Source: Brevundimonas sp.
Lineage (GTDB): Bacteria; Pseudomonadota; Alphaproteobacteria; Caulobacterales; Caulobacteraceae
Reading direction: 5' to 3'
Length of the DNA: 19,070 nt
Assembly: GCA_031119155.1 (NCBI GenBank)
Contig: JAVHYH010000029.1
Coordinates: 1 to 19,070, forward strand
The position numbers and the translations under genes were made by a program. Under the pieces are notes generated by a model. It saw only the letters and a program-made list of their open reading frames with translations. It ran no database searches and was not told the origin of the DNA. How positions within the stretch are numbered: the first letter of the stretch is position 1; every line of letters starts with the position of its first letter. Shown here piece by piece: positions 7,424 to 14,612 of the stretch.

Positions 7424-8410
7424 ATGTCCGCTCCCAGGCTTAAGGTCGTATTAACCAGGCGCCTGCCTGACGCCGTGGAAACACGGATGCGGGAGCTGTT
7501 CGACGCCGAGCTGAACCTGACCGACCGGCCGATGACGCGGGCCGAGCTGGAGGCGGCGGTGCAACGGGCCGACGTCCTGTCGCCGACCATCACCGACGTG
7601 ATCGACGCGGACCTGATCGCCAAGGCCGGGCCGCAGCTGAAGATGATCGCCAATTTCGGCGCGGGCGTGGACCATATCGACATCGACGCGGCGGTCGGGC
7701 GCGGCCTGATCGTGACCAACACCCCGGGCGTCCTGACCGAGGACACGGCCGATCTGGCCATGACCCTGATCCTGGCGGTCAGCCGCCGGATCGTGGAGGG
7801 GGCGCAGGTGATGCAGGAGGGCCGGTTCGAGGGCTGGACCCCCACTTGGATGCCGGGGCGCAAGCTGTGGGGCAAGCGGCTGGGCATCGTCGGCATGGGC
7901 CGGATCGGCCAGGCGCTGGCGCGGCGGGCGAAGGCCTTCGGGATGCAGGTGCACTACCATAACCGCAAGCCGGTCTCGCCGATGATCGCCGAGGAGCTGG
8001 GGGCGACCTACTGGGACGATCTGGACCAGATGCTGGCGCGGATGGACCTGATCTCGCTGAATTGCCCGGCGACGAAGGAGACCCATCACCTGCTGTCGGC
8101 GGAGCGGCTGGCGAAGCTGCGGCCCGAGGCGATGCTGGTGAACACCGCGCGCGGCGAACTGATCGACGAGGCGGCCCTGGCCGAGGCGGTGGCCCAGCGG
8201 CGCATCGCCGGGGTCGGGCTGGACGTGTTCGAACAGGAGCCGAAGGTGCATCCGGGCCTGCTGGGCCATCCGAACGTGGTGCTGCTGCCGCATCTGGGCT
8301 CGGCCACCATTGAGGCCCGTCAGGACATGGGCGATCGGGTGATCGCCAACATCCAGACCTTCGCCAATGGCCACCGGCCGCCGGACCGCGTCATTCCTGC
8401 GATGTTCTGA
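7424..8410 (+). CDS. D-2-hydroxyacid dehydrogenase (glyoxylate/hydroxypyruvate reductase type)
   Basis: This 328-residue cytosolic enzyme of the D-isomer-specific 2-hydroxyacid dehydrogenase family most resembles glyoxylate/hydroxypyruvate reductases (D-glycerate dehydrogenases). The Rossmann loop GMGRIG is at residues 157-162. Catalytic R243 (NTARGELID), E272 (GLDVFEQEP) and H290 (LLPHLGSAT) are all present. The substrate-side loop NFGAGVDHID lies at 78-87. After the second beta strand the sequence is HYHNRKP; an Arg there often goes with NADPH use, so NADPH preference is my inference. ATG 7424 has GAAGG at 7413-7417. No pathway neighbours are present, so the exact substrate stays open. Confidence 0.9.
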   Translation: MSAPRLKVVLTRRLPDAVETRMRELFDAELNLTDRPMTRAELEAAVQRADVLSPTITDVIDADLIAKAGPQLKMIANFGAGVDHIDIDAAVGRGLIVTNTPGVLTEDTADLAMTLILAVSRRIVEGAQVMQEGRFEGWTPTWMPGRKLWGKRLGIVGMGRIGQALARRAKAFGMQVHYHNRKPVSPMIAEELGATYWDDLDQMLARMDLISLNCPATKETHHLLSAERLAKLRPEAMLVNTARGELIDEAALAEAVAQRRIAGVGLDVFEQEPKVHPGLLGHPNVVLLPHLGSATIEARQDMGDRVIANIQTFANGHRPPDRVIPAMF

Positions 8411-8517
8411 CACTCCCGGGTTGACTGGCGTTCGCCGACCGGGTTGTGCTCAAGGTGAAGCTTGGGAATCGCCGCGAATGGTCAGCGGCGCCCGGCTCCG
8501 GGTGGGGAAAGACGAAT

Positions 8518-10593
8518 ATGAAGATCTGGATCGCGCGCCTGACCGGCGTTCTGGCGACCTTGCTGCTTGCCGGAACCATGGTGGATCCCGCGCAGGCCGA
8601 CCCGCTGACAGCGGCTGATTTCGCCGCGCCGGCGAGTGTGATTTCCCCCAGCCTTTCGCCGTCAGGGCGGTATCTGGCGTGGGTGGCGCGCTCCGGGGAG
8701 AACAACGAGATCCACATCCAGGACCTTGAAACCGGAGAGATCGCGCGCAGGTCCGCGGGCGGCGCCCGTGAGCATTTCGGCGGGGTCTTCATCGAGAGCA
8801 TCAGCTGGAAGGGGGACGACCGTCTCCTCATCTCCGCCACCCAGCTCGAGCTGCGCCGTGTCGGCGATCGCGAGGACGGCGCCGTGCGGGCCTTCGCCTA
8901 TCGACAGTCGGTGCTGTCGGTGGCGCGGGACGGCTCCAGCGCGGTGAGCCTGAAGGGCCCCGGCACCGAGGAGGGACGCCCGGGGGAACTGCTCGACACC
9001 CTGCCGGACGACGCCGGGCATGTCCTGATGAGCTACCGCGGCGGCGAGGGGCGCCTCCATGTCGCCCGCGTGAACATCCAGACCGGCGAAGCGGTCAAGA
9101 TCGTGGACGGCACCGCGCGCGTTCTGAGTTACCTGACCGACCGGGACGGCGCGGTGGTCGGGCGGACCACCTATCGGGGCCTGACGGGCCGGGTGCTGGT
9201 GATGGAAGCCCTGGGGGCCGACGGCCGGTGGGGCGAGGTGTTCCGCATGCGCCGGGACGAGCTGCGCGACCTGCCCGACTACCGCTTCCTGGGCGCGACG
9301 GATCAGCCCGGGCAGAGCTTCGTCGCGGTGCGGCCGAAGACCCCTGAGGAAGGCGATACGACGGCGGTGCATGTGTTCGACTTCGCCACCCGCCAGATGG
9401 GTCCGGCGATCTGGCGGCACGAGACCTATGATGTCAGCGGCATTGTGGTGGGGGCCGGGGACCGCTCGCTGATGGCGGGTTGCTACTGGGCCGACATCTA
9501 TCGCTGCGACTTCAGCGATCGCCAGGAGAACGCCGTCATGAACGGCATCCGGGCCTTCCTCGGTGAAGGCTGGAGCGTGTCTGTGGTGTCCCAGGCCGAG
9601 GATCGGTCGCGCTGGGTGGTGCGGGCCTCGGCGCCGAACAATCCGGGCGAGTACTACATCTTCGATCTGGAGGAGCGGAAGATGGAGCTCCTTGGCCAGA
9701 TCTATCCGCAACTGCCGGAGGCGTCCCTCGGGGCGATGCGTCGGGTGGACTATGCGGCGAGCGACGGCCGGGCGCTGTTCGGCTATCTGACGCGTCCGCC
9801 GGGTGCGGCGGAAGGAGGCCGGCCGCCGCTGGTGGTCCTGCCGCACGGCGGGCCCGAGGCTCGCGACGTCCTGTCCTACGACCGATGGGCCCAGTTCCTC
9901 GCGACGCGGGGCTATCAGGTGTTCCAGCCCAATTTCCGGGGTTCATCCGGCATGGGTCGGGCCTTCGTCGAGGCGGGGCACCGCCAGTGGGGCCTGCGGA
10001 TGCAGGACGATGTGACCGAGGGCGTGCAGTCTCTGGTCGCCCAGGGGCTGGTGGACGCTGAACAGGTCTGCATCGTCGGCGCCAGCTATGGCGGATATGC
10101 CGCCCTGCAGGCGGGCGCCAGCCAGCCCGACCTCTATCAGTGCGCCATCTCGATCGCCGGTCCCAGCGACCTGCTGACCATGCTGCGCCACGAGCGGTCA
10201 GAGGGCGGCGCGGATTCGGACCGGTACGAATACTGGGTCCGCTCCATCGGCGATCCGACGGCTGACCGCGCGGCCATCGAGGCGGCGTCGCCGCTGAACA
10301 AGGCGGCCGGGTGGAGCATTCCGCTGCTGCTGATCCATGGCGAGGACGACACGGTGGTTCCAGTCGCCCAGTCCCGCAACATGGAACGGGCCCTGCGGCG
10401 CGAGGGCAAGCCGGTGCGGCTGGTGGTCATGGACGGCGCCGGCCACACGGGCTGGTCCCGGGCGGACGAGATCCGGGTGATGGTCGAGATGGAGGCCTTC
10501 CTGCGGGAACACCTGCCCCTGACCGGCGCGGCGCCGGAGCCTGCGGCCCCGGCGGAAACAGCGGCTCAGGCCGAGGTCGCGCCGGCGGCCTGA
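8518..10593 (+). CDS. Secreted S9-family (prolyl oligopeptidase) serine peptidase
   Basis: This 691-residue enzyme has an N-terminal signal peptide (hydrophobic core about residues 8-21, likely cut after AQA at 27), so it is periplasmic or secreted. The N-terminal half (about 40-410) has beta-propeller-like features such as SPSLSPSGRYLAWV. The C-terminal alpha/beta hydrolase domain has HGGP near the oxyanion site and NFRGSSGMGRAF. The triad is Ser523 (GASYGGYA), Asp611 (HGEDDTVVP) and His643 (DGAGHTGW). I chose ATG 8518 over an in-frame upstream ATG-like start at 8446, because it begins the signal peptide and has GGGGAAAG six bases upstream. The last ~25 residues are Ala/Pro/Glu-rich. Its 3' end overlaps the convergent E1-like gene by 28 bp. 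It probably hydrolyses oligopeptides; substrate unknown. Confidence 0.92.
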   Translation: MKIWIARLTGVLATLLLAGTMVDPAQADPLTAADFAAPASVISPSLSPSGRYLAWVARSGENNEIHIQDLETGEIARRSAGGAREHFGGVFIESISWKGDDRLLISATQLELRRVGDREDGAVRAFAYRQSVLSVARDGSSAVSLKGPGTEEGRPGELLDTLPDDAGHVLMSYRGGEGRLHVARVNIQTGEAVKIVDGTARVLSYLTDRDGAVVGRTTYRGLTGRVLVMEALGADGRWGEVFRMRRDELRDLPDYRFLGATDQPGQSFVAVRPKTPEEGDTTAVHVFDFATRQMGPAIWRHETYDVSGIVVGAGDRSLMAGCYWADIYRCDFSDRQENAVMNGIRAFLGEGWSVSVVSQAEDRSRWVVRASAPNNPGEYYIFDLEERKMELLGQIYPQLPEASLGAMRRVDYAASDGRALFGYLTRPPGAAEGGRPPLVVLPHGGPEARDVLSYDRWAQFLATRGYQVFQPNFRGSSGMGRAFVEAGHRQWGLRMQDDVTEGVQSLVAQGLVDAEQVCIVGASYGGYAALQAGASQPDLYQCAISIAGPSDLLTMLRHERSEGGADSDRYEYWVRSIGDPTADRAAIEAASPLNKAAGWSIPLLLIHGEDDTVVPVAQSRNMERALRREGKPVRLVVMDGAGHTGWSRADEIRVMVEMEAFLREHLPLTGAAPEPAAPAETAAQAEVAPAA

Positions 10594-11324
10594 CCGCAGA
10601 CCGGACAGTCGGGATCGGGGGCGACGCGGACCGTCCGCGCCGTCCCCGCCAGTCCGTCGTACAGGAGCAGGCGGCCCGACAGGGGCTGGCCTGCCGCCGC
10701 GATCAGCTTGATCGCCTCCAGCGCCGCCATGGCCCCGACCACCCCGGCCAGGGCGCCGATGACGCCCACGCGGCTGCAGGTCTCGGCGTCCGGCGGGGCG
10801 TCGGGGACCATGCAGCGATAGCAGGGCTCGCCCCGGAACACGCCGACCTGCCCGCTCCAGCGGCCGAGGGCGCCGGAGACCAGCGGGATGTCGTGGGCGA
10901 CGCAGGCGGCGTTGACGCAGAAGCGGGTGGCGAAGTCGTCCGTGCCGTCGAGGATGACGTCGCAACCCTCGATCAGGGCGGCGGCGTTGGCTGAGGTCAG
11001 GCGCTCGGGGCGGAGCTCCAGCGCGACATGGGGGTTAAGGGCCGCAAGGGTCTCTGCGCCCGCCACGACCTTGGCGCGGCCGATGTCGGCGCTGTCGAAG
11101 ACGATCTGGCGCTGGAGATTGGACAGGGCGACGGCGTCGTCGTCGATCAGGCGCAGGGTCCCGACCCCGGCGGCGGCCAGATAGAGGGCCGCGGGCGCGC
11201 CGACGCCGCCCAGGCCGATCAGGCCGACGCGCGCGGCCTTCAGCCGCTGCTGGCCGGGGCCGCCGACTTCGGACAGCACCAGATGGCGGGCGTAGCGTTC
11301 GATTTCGTCTTCGGAAAAGCTCAC
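10566..11324 (-). CDS. MoeB/ThiF/HesA-family E1-like adenylyltransferase
   Basis: Such enzymes adenylate the C-terminal Gly-Gly of a ubiquitin-like sulfur carrier (MoaD in molybdopterin synthesis, ThiS in thiamine synthesis). The 252 residues contain the ATP loop GLGGVG (37-42), the acidic cluster DDD (61-63), SNLQRQ (68-73), and DGTDD (126-130). Two CxxC pairs (C168/C171 and C240/C243) form a structural zinc site, and C183 in ETCSRVGVIG sits where MoeB has its conserved Cys. There is no C-terminal rhodanese domain, so it is the short MoeB form. No moaD or thiS is close, so MoeB versus ThiF is undecided. Start is GTG 11324 with a weak AGCGGAAC. The BLUF gene lies 50 bp upstream on the same strand. 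Confidence 0.9.
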   Translation of the reverse strand: MSFSEDEIERYARHLVLSEVGGPGQQRLKAARVGLIGLGGVGAPAALYLAAAGVGTLRLIDDDAVALSNLQRQIVFDSADIGRAKVVAGAETLAALNPHVALELRPERLTSANAAALIEGCDVILDGTDDFATRFCVNAACVAHDIPLVSGALGRWSGQVGVFRGEPCYRCMVPDAPPDAETCSRVGVIGALAGVVGAMAALEAIKLIAAAGQPLSGRLLLYDGLAGTARTVRVAPDPDCPVCGQAAGATSA

Positions 11325-11374
11325 CCGTTCCGCTTAGGCGCTGACGACGGGAAGGTCACGCGCGAAGGCGTGGA

Positions 11375-11764
11375 TCAGGCGGCGGCCTTGAAGTCCACGA
11401 TGGCCTCGGCCTCGTTGGCCGTCAGGCGCGAAATCTCGGCGGCGCCGACACGCTCGAGCATGGTCGCGGGATCGGGGCAGACGCTGATCGGCTCGCGCAG
11501 CACGCGAGCGCTGATCGGGGTGTCGACCAGGATCCGCAGGCCGGTGTGGCGGCGATCCTTGAGCAGGCGGCGCATCAGCCGGTCGATGTCGTGGCGGGCG
11601 CCCTCGACGACCTGAAGGATCTGGCCGTGGTGGAACATGATCGAGGCGGTGATGTCGTCGCGACGGTTGTTGACCTCCGACGCGCCGAGGATGTGGGCGA
11701 GCGAAACGGTCGATACGCCGGTCGCTCCGGTCGCCTCACTGGCGTAAATCACTCGATGCAGCAC
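11375..11764 (-). CDS. Short BLUF-domain blue-light sensor
   Basis: BLUF domains bind FAD and report blue light through a Tyr-Gln-flavin hydrogen-bond switch. The 129 residues are one BLUF domain plus a short helical tail, with no attached output domain. Key residues are visible: Y7 (RVIYAS), N33 in NNRRDDIT, Q51 in ILQVVEG, and DRRH at 70-73. The usual late Trp/Met (WSM) region is PISV at 92-95, so both residues seem to be missing, which could alter the photocycle. The only suitable start is GTG 11764, with no strong ribosome binding site. It is divergent from hslV, with an 18-bp palindrome between them, and upstream of the E1-like gene on the same strand. It may act by binding another protein. 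Confidence 0.88.
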   Translation of the reverse strand: MLHRVIYASEATGATGVSTVSLAHILGASEVNNRRDDITASIMFHHGQILQVVEGARHDIDRLMRRLLKDRRHTGLRILVDTPISARVLREPISVCPDPATMLERVGAAEISRLTANEAEAIVDFKAAA

Positions 11765-11805
11765 GATCCAACCCCAAATTGGCCGCCCGACGGGCTCAGT
11801 TTGTT

Positions 11806-11823
11806 AATGTAACGGGTTACATT
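11806..11823. promoter_or_regulatory. Perfect palindrome, likely operator
   Basis: AATGTAAC-GG-GTTACATT is a perfect 8-bp inverted repeat with a 2-bp spacer, in an A/T-rich patch within GC-rich DNA. It lies between the BLUF gene start (42 bp away) and the hslV start (82 bp away). Dyads of this size and spacing are typical of dimeric helix-turn-helix repressors, for example TetR-family proteins. No regulator gene is adjacent, so which protein binds is unknown. Confidence 0.55.
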
Positions 11824-11848
11824 GGTGATATTGTGGCGCTTGCGTATC

Positions 11849-11876
11849 GTTGAAATCCAACGGGAATCCCTTGCTT
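11849..11876 (+). promoter_or_regulatory. Candidate heat-shock (RpoH-type) promoter for hslVU
   Basis: GTTGAAA (from 11849) resembles the sigma-32 -35 CTTGAAA. CTTGCTT at 11870-11876 lies where the alphaproteobacterial -10 (CYTATNT) is expected, 17 bp after GTTG. The -10 fit is only partial. Transcription would start near 11883, giving a ~23-base leader. That hslVU is heat-shock controlled is known in other bacteria; this site is a guess from spacing and position. Confidence 0.35.
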
Positions 11877-11905
11877 CGCCGCATTTCGGTCTCCATCTGG
11901 AGAGG

Positions 11906-12460
11906 ATGACGAACGCATCTTCCTTCCCCGACTGGCACGGCACAACGATCCTTGCGGTGCGTAAGAATGGCCGCACGGTCATCGCCGGCGACGGCCAGGT
12001 CTCGATGGGGCCGACCATCGTCAAGGGCGCGGCGCGCAAGGTCCGGACCCTGGCGGGCGGCAAGGTTCTGGCGGGTTTCGCCGGGGCGACGGCCGACGCC
12101 TTCACCCTGATCGAACGGCTGGAAGCCAAGCTGGAGCAGTATCCGGACCAGCTGGCGCGGGCCTGTGTCGATCTGGCCAAGGACTGGCGTACGGATCGCT
12201 ACCTGCGGCGGCTGGAGGCCATGCTGCTGGTGGCGGACAAGGATTCGATCTTCACGGTGACCGGCGTCGGCGATGTGCTGGAGCCGGAGCATGGCGTGGC
12301 GGCGGTCGGCTCGGGCGGCAACTACGCCCTGTCGGCGGCGCGGGCGCTGATCGAGAACACCGAACTGGACGCCGAGACCATCGCGCGCCGGTCGATGGCT
12401 CTGGCGGCGGAAATCTGCGTCTACACCAACGGGAACCTGACGGTGGAGATGCTGGAGTAG
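11906..12460 (+). CDS. hslV: ATP-dependent protease peptidase subunit HslV (ClpQ)
   Basis: HslV forms the double-hexamer proteolytic core of the cytosolic HslUV protease. The 184-residue protein carries TTILAVRKNGRTVIAGDGQ, the family signature. The catalytic N-terminal Thr should be T13, exposed by removal of a 12-residue pro-sequence ending HG; E. coli has only the initiator Met there. I chose ATG 11906 over in-frame upstream starts (from 11822) because GGAGAGG directly precedes it and the upstream residues are unlike the family. GSGGNYALSAARAL in the second half is also characteristic. hslU follows after 94 bp, on the same strand. Confidence 0.96.
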   Translation: MTNASSFPDWHGTTILAVRKNGRTVIAGDGQVSMGPTIVKGAARKVRTLAGGKVLAGFAGATADAFTLIERLEAKLEQYPDQLARACVDLAKDWRTDRYLRRLEAMLLVADKDSIFTVTGVGDVLEPEHGVAAVGSGGNYALSAARALIENTELDAETIARRSMALAAEICVYTNGNLTVEMLE

Positions 12461-12554
12461 GGATGCGTCCTATGGTTGTGTTCGTTGTGATGAACCTGCA
12501 GTCCTGATCGCCGCACCCCTCCCCAACGCCTCTTCGCTCCCCCATCTGAACGCC

Positions 12555-13856
12555 ATGACCGACCTCTCCCCCCGCGAAATCGTTTCCGAACTCGACCGCT
12601 TCATCGTCGGCCAGCATGACGCCAAGCGCGCCGTGGCCGTGGCGCTGCGCAATCGGTGGCGGCGCAAGCGGGTGCCGGATGATCTGCGCGACGAGGTGAC
12701 GCCCAAGAACATCCTGATGATCGGGCCGACCGGCGTCGGGAAGACCGAGATCGCCCGGCGGCTGGCCAAGCTGGCCGGGTCGCCCTTCCTGAAGGTCGAG
12801 GCGACCAAATTCACCGAGGTCGGCTATGTCGGCCGCGATGTCGATCAGATCATGCGCGATCTCGTCGAGGCGGCGCTGGTCATGGTGCGCGACAAGCGCC
12901 GGGCGGGCGTGAAGGCCAAGGCCGAGGGCGCCGCCGAGGACCGCATTCTGGACGCGCTGGTCGGGCCGGGCTCGCAGCCGGCGACCCGCGACAGCTTCCG
13001 CAAGAAGCTGCGGGCCGGCGAGCTGGACGACAAGGAGATCGAGCTGGAGCTCGCCGACACCGCCTCGCCGATGCAGGGCATGGACCTGCCGGGCGGCGGC
13101 AATGTCGGGATGATCAACCTGTCCGAAATGCTGGGCAAGCTGGGCGGGGCGCGGACCAAGAAGGTCAAGCTGACGGTGAAGGACGCCGCGGCGCCGCTGA
13201 CGACCGAGGAGAGCGACAAGCTGCTGGATCAGGAGAGCCTGACCGCCGAGGCCCTGTCGCTGGCCGAGAACGAGGGCATCGTCTTCATCGACGAGATCGA
13301 CAAGGTCGCCGTGCGCGCCGAAGGCCGTGGCGCCGACGTCAGCCGTGAGGGCGTCCAGCGCGACCTGCTGCCGCTGATCGAGGGCACGACCGTCTCGACC
13401 AAGTACGGGCCGGTGAAGTCGGACCATGTGCTGTTCATCGCCTCTGGCGCCTTCCACGTCGCCAAGCCGTCGGACCTGCTGCCCGAGTTGCAGGGTCGCC
13501 TGCCGATCCGGGTGGAGCTGAAGGCCCTGACCCGCGACGACTTCAAGCGCATCCTGACCGAGCCGGAAGCCAATCTGATCCGTCAGAACCAGGCCCTGCT
13601 GGCGACGGAAGAGGTGACGCTGGTCTTCACCGATGATGCGGTGGAGGCGCTGGCCGATGCGGCGGTGGCGGCGAACTCGGCGGTCGAGAACATCGGCGCG
13701 CGTCGTCTGCAGACCGTGCTGGAGCGGGTGCTGGAGGAGACCAGCTTCAAGGCCTCGGACCTGACCGGCCAGACGATCACCTTCGACGGCGAGCAGGTGC
13801 GTGAGCGGATCGGCGAACTGGCGAAGAATGCCGACCTGAGCCGCTATATTCTGTAA
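12555..13856 (+). CDS. hslU: HslUV protease ATPase subunit HslU (ClpY)
   Basis: HslU is the AAA+ unfoldase that threads substrates into HslV. The 433 residues include Walker A GPTGVGKT (57-64), the pore loop GYVGRD (90-95), and Walker B IVFIDE (242-247). An I domain lies between them (about 105-235). ELQGRLPIRVEL carries conserved arginines of the AAA module. The C-terminal LSRYIL is the tail that docks into HslV. Length agrees with the family (~440). No good Shine-Dalgarno precedes ATG 12555. The 94-bp gap from hslV holds nothing I recognise. The gene converges on the small membrane-protein gene with an 18-bp gap and no visible terminator. Confidence 0.97.
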   Translation: MTDLSPREIVSELDRFIVGQHDAKRAVAVALRNRWRRKRVPDDLRDEVTPKNILMIGPTGVGKTEIARRLAKLAGSPFLKVEATKFTEVGYVGRDVDQIMRDLVEAALVMVRDKRRAGVKAKAEGAAEDRILDALVGPGSQPATRDSFRKKLRAGELDDKEIELELADTASPMQGMDLPGGGNVGMINLSEMLGKLGGARTKKVKLTVKDAAAPLTTEESDKLLDQESLTAEALSLAENEGIVFIDEIDKVAVRAEGRGADVSREGVQRDLLPLIEGTTVSTKYGPVKSDHVLFIASGAFHVAKPSDLLPELQGRLPIRVELKALTRDDFKRILTEPEANLIRQNQALLATEEVTLVFTDDAVEALADAAVAANSAVENIGARRLQTVLERVLEETSFKASDLTGQTITFDGEQVRERIGELAKNADLSRYIL

Positions 13857-13874
13857 CGACGCAGGGCGGAGGGA

Positions 13875-14051
13875 TCAGGATGCGGTGCGCGTCGCTGCGG
13901 CCTCGGTCTCCTCGCGGGCGCGGTGTTCAGCGGCGCTGGATTTGAACACCACCGCAACGATAAGCGCGATCGCGACAAGCGCCAGCCCGACCAGAAACCA
14001 CAGGCCCGCAGGACTGTTCCTGTTTCGCCGCGCGCTCCGGTCTTCGTCCAT
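13875..14051 (-). CDS. Small single-span membrane protein, 58 residues
   Basis: The frame encodes a charged N-terminus (MDEDRSARRNRN), one membrane span at about residues 16-36 (GLWFLVGLALVAIALIVAVVF), and a polar, Glu/Arg/Ala-rich C-terminus (AEHRAREETEAAATRTAS). By the positive-inside rule the N-terminus is probably cytosolic. ATG 14051 has a strong ribosome binding site, GGAGAGA, five bases upstream, which supports a real gene. It is divergent from mmcB, sharing a 105-bp region that carries a LexA box, and converges on hslU. I do not recognise a family. Small one-span proteins induced by DNA damage exist in Caulobacter (the division inhibitors SidA and DidA), but no sequence similarity is claimed. 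Confidence 0.72.
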   Translation of the reverse strand: MDEDRSARRNRNSPAGLWFLVGLALVAIALIVAVVFKSSAAEHRAREETEAAATRTAS

Positions 14052-14121
14052 GGCGTCTCTCCGGTGAGAAGAACCGATGACAGGACGTACTCATTATTAG
14101 GTATGGTCAAGTTCGTGGGAC

Positions 14122-14150
14122 TTGAACCGTGAACGAAGGCGGAACATAAC
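14122..14150 (+). promoter_or_regulatory. mmcB promoter, predicted leaderless start
   Basis: TTGAAC (14122-14127), a 17-bp spacer and CATAAC (14145-14150) match consensus at four of six positions each. Transcription seven bases after the -10 would begin at 14157, the A of the mmcB ATG. That fits the absence of a well-placed Shine-Dalgarno. The LexA box lies between and overlaps the -10, so bound LexA would block RNA polymerase. Confidence 0.6.
14131..14145. promoter_or_regulatory. LexA (SOS) box upstream of mmcB
   Basis: GAAC-GAAGGCG-GAAC is a perfect match to the alphaproteobacterial LexA site GTTC-N7-GTTC read on the other strand. It ends 11 bp before the mmcB start codon and lies inside its promoter. 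mmcB is a known SOS gene in Caulobacter, so site and gene agree. A further GAAC at 14124-14127 lies three bases upstream of the box. Confidence 0.8.
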
Positions 14151-14156
14151 GTCGGG

Positions 14157-14606
14157 ATGGCCGCCGCCGCCCTTCAGATCGACCTTGTCTTCAGCCGCCC
14201 CGAAACCACCCAGGCGGTGACGCGGGGCGCGGCGCGGCTGATGCTGGATCTGGGCTATGCGCCGCTGCCGGAGGTCTGTCTGCCGAATGGACGGCGAGCG
14301 GACGTTATGGCCCTGGGGCCGAGGGGCGACATCGTCATCGTCGAGGTGAAGTCGGGGATCGAGGACTATCGCGTCGACCGGAAATGGCACGAGTACGGGC
14401 CGTTCTGCGACGCCTTCTATTTCGCCGTGGCGCCCGAGTTTCCGCAGGGCGTGCTGCCGGACGAGCCGGGACTGATCGTGGCCGACGGCTTCGGCGGGGC
14501 GGTGGTGCGCGACGCCCCGGCCAGCCCCCTGGCGCCCGCGCGGCGCAAGGCCCTGACCATCGCCTTCGCCCGACTGGGAGCGATGCGGACGCTCAGGGAC
14601 GCCTGA
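14157..14606 (+). CDS. mmcB: MmcB-family DNA repair protein (putative nuclease)
   Basis: MmcB takes part in mitomycin C resistance in Caulobacter and is induced in the SOS response. The 149-residue protein has a PD-(D/E)xK-like nuclease core: D49 (RRADVMAL), then E63 and K65 in IVIVEVKSG, followed by DYRVDRKWHEYGPFCDAFYF, the most family-specific stretch. Thus an endonuclease-like role on damaged DNA is likely. ATG 14157 is the only start in frame after a stop at 14130-14132, and it is probably leaderless. It converges on the next lipoprotein gene with a 6-bp gap. Confidence 0.9.
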   Translation: MAAAALQIDLVFSRPETTQAVTRGAARLMLDLGYAPLPEVCLPNGRRADVMALGPRGDIVIVEVKSGIEDYRVDRKWHEYGPFCDAFYFAVAPEFPQGVLPDEPGLIVADGFGGAVVRDAPASPLAPARRKALTIAFARLGAMRTLRDA

Positions 14607-14612
14607 CGACGG

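Noticed and set aside
8421..8449. TTGACT-N17-TTGTGC before the S9 peptidase gene
   Set aside because: The -35 is good but the -10 does not resemble any alphaproteobacterial consensus; too weak to annotate.
8662..9846. 394-codon open frame on - within the S9 peptidase gene
   Set aside because: It is antisense to the peptidase, His/Arg/Pro-rich, and shows no domain.
12461..12554. Possible promoter or RNA element between hslV and hslU
   Set aside because: I see no hairpin, repeat or convincing -35/-10 pair in these 94 bases.
13844..14110. 88-codon open frame on - in the hslU-mmcB gap
   Set aside because: It overlaps the hslU end, is Arg/Pro-rich without a good ribosome binding site, and the overlapping 58-codon frame has a clear membrane span and strong Shine-Dalgarno.
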